Positions 23,502 to 23,672 of a stretch of DNA of 23,672 nt are shown here, piece after piece (positions within the stretch are counted from its first letter, which is position 1; each line of letters starts with the position of its first letter). The stretch comes from Hirudo medicinalis (taxonomy: Eukaryota; Annelida; Clitellata; Hirudinida; Hirudinidae). The notes under the pieces are model-generated. The model was not told the origin of the DNA and did not search any database. It was given only the letters and a program-made list of their open reading frames with translations. Location of the stretch: assembly GCA_011800805.1 (NCBI GenBank), contig MPNW01000057.1, forward strand, positions 137,439 through 161,110. Direction: 5' to 3'. Both the position numbers and the translations under genes were made by a program.

Positions 23502-23515
23502 CACGACCCTCCTGG
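23502..23515. repeat. Target-site duplication, right copy
   Basis: Exact second copy of the 14-bp repeat at 23363-23376. Counting the insert and one repeat copy as added sequence leaves the flanking reverse transcriptase frame continuous. Confidence 0.85.
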
Positions 23516-23672
23516 CAAGTCGGCGAGAACAAGGCCTTAGAAGCATGTGTGGACCACATCGTAAGACTGACGCAGGATATAGCCGCATCCTCAACCAAGA
23601 AGCAGATGACTCTTGGAGTCTTCCTGGACTTGGAAAAAGCCTTCGACATGGTTTGGAGAGAGGGGATCATCG

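Larger units (their letters stand above)
23292..23672 (+). mobile_element. Start of a second reverse transcriptase, running off the window
   Basis: From about 23522 the frame reads ENKALEACVDHIVRLTQDI and then GVFLDLEKAFDMVWREGI, the first catalytic palm motif of a LINE reverse transcriptase, and is still open at the window end. The DLEKAFDMVW form differs from DLANAYGSV at the left edge, so this is a different family. Upstream the same frame runs back through GELLTRPSW if the SINE-like insertion and one duplication copy are ignored. Sequence before about 23345 is not recognisably reverse transcriptase. The true 5' boundary against the preceding element is not visible. Confidence 0.72.

Noticed and set aside
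1..23672. Operons, CRISPR arrays, integrons, prophage or other bacterial systems
   Set aside because: Spliceosomal introns, Integrator and SF3b genes and LINEs show this is animal nuclear DNA; no bacterial features are seen.

Overview
This is an animal nuclear genomic window holding three complete, intron-rich housekeeping genes flanked by decayed retrotransposons. I read the exon structures by joining splice-bounded blocks in frame and comparing them with the known human families. (1) INTS1, the Integrator scaffold subunit, lies on the + strand at 1288-12711 (45 coding exons, 2143 aa). (2) An RNF32-type protein with two RING domains and an IQ motif lies on the - strand at 12885-14481 (8 exons, 299 aa). 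(3) SF3B1, the HEAT-repeat subunit of the U2 snRNP, lies on the - strand at 14825-20754 (20 exons, 1268 aa). All three models keep frame through every junction and show no internal stop in the stretches I read.

The organism is a metazoan, most likely an invertebrate with a compact AT-rich genome. Most introns are about 58-160 nt, intergenic gaps are 173-343 bp, and there are 20-mer and 15/16-mer AT repeats inside introns. I cannot name the species or phylum from the sequence alone.

Layout: 1-840 holds a frameshifted - strand piece of a non-LTR retrotransposon (reverse transcriptase fingers and palm). 841-1287 is the INTS1 upstream flank. INTS1 and RNF32 converge tail to tail, and the INTS1 stop codon is buried in its own likely AATAAA signal. 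RNF32 and SF3B1 run head to tail on the - strand. 20755-22374 is AT-rich, gene-free sequence containing one nested inverted repeat. 22375-23291 is the decayed C-terminal part of what looks like the same retrotransposon family as at the left edge. The right edge (about 23292-23672) is the start of a reverse transcriptase from a second element, interrupted by a 125-bp tRNA(Glu)-headed SINE-like insertion with perfect 14-bp target-site duplications.

Functionally, SF3B1 (branch-site recognition) and INTS1 (snRNA 3'-end cleavage and promoter-proximal termination) both serve RNA metabolism. RNF32 is a probable E3 ligase. I see no sign that the three form a dedicated system. I found no novel defence or biosynthetic system. 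The points most worth checking are the SINE insertion, the divergent SF3B1 N-terminus, the tightly packed INTS1/RNF32 3' ends and the patchy CpG content across INTS1.
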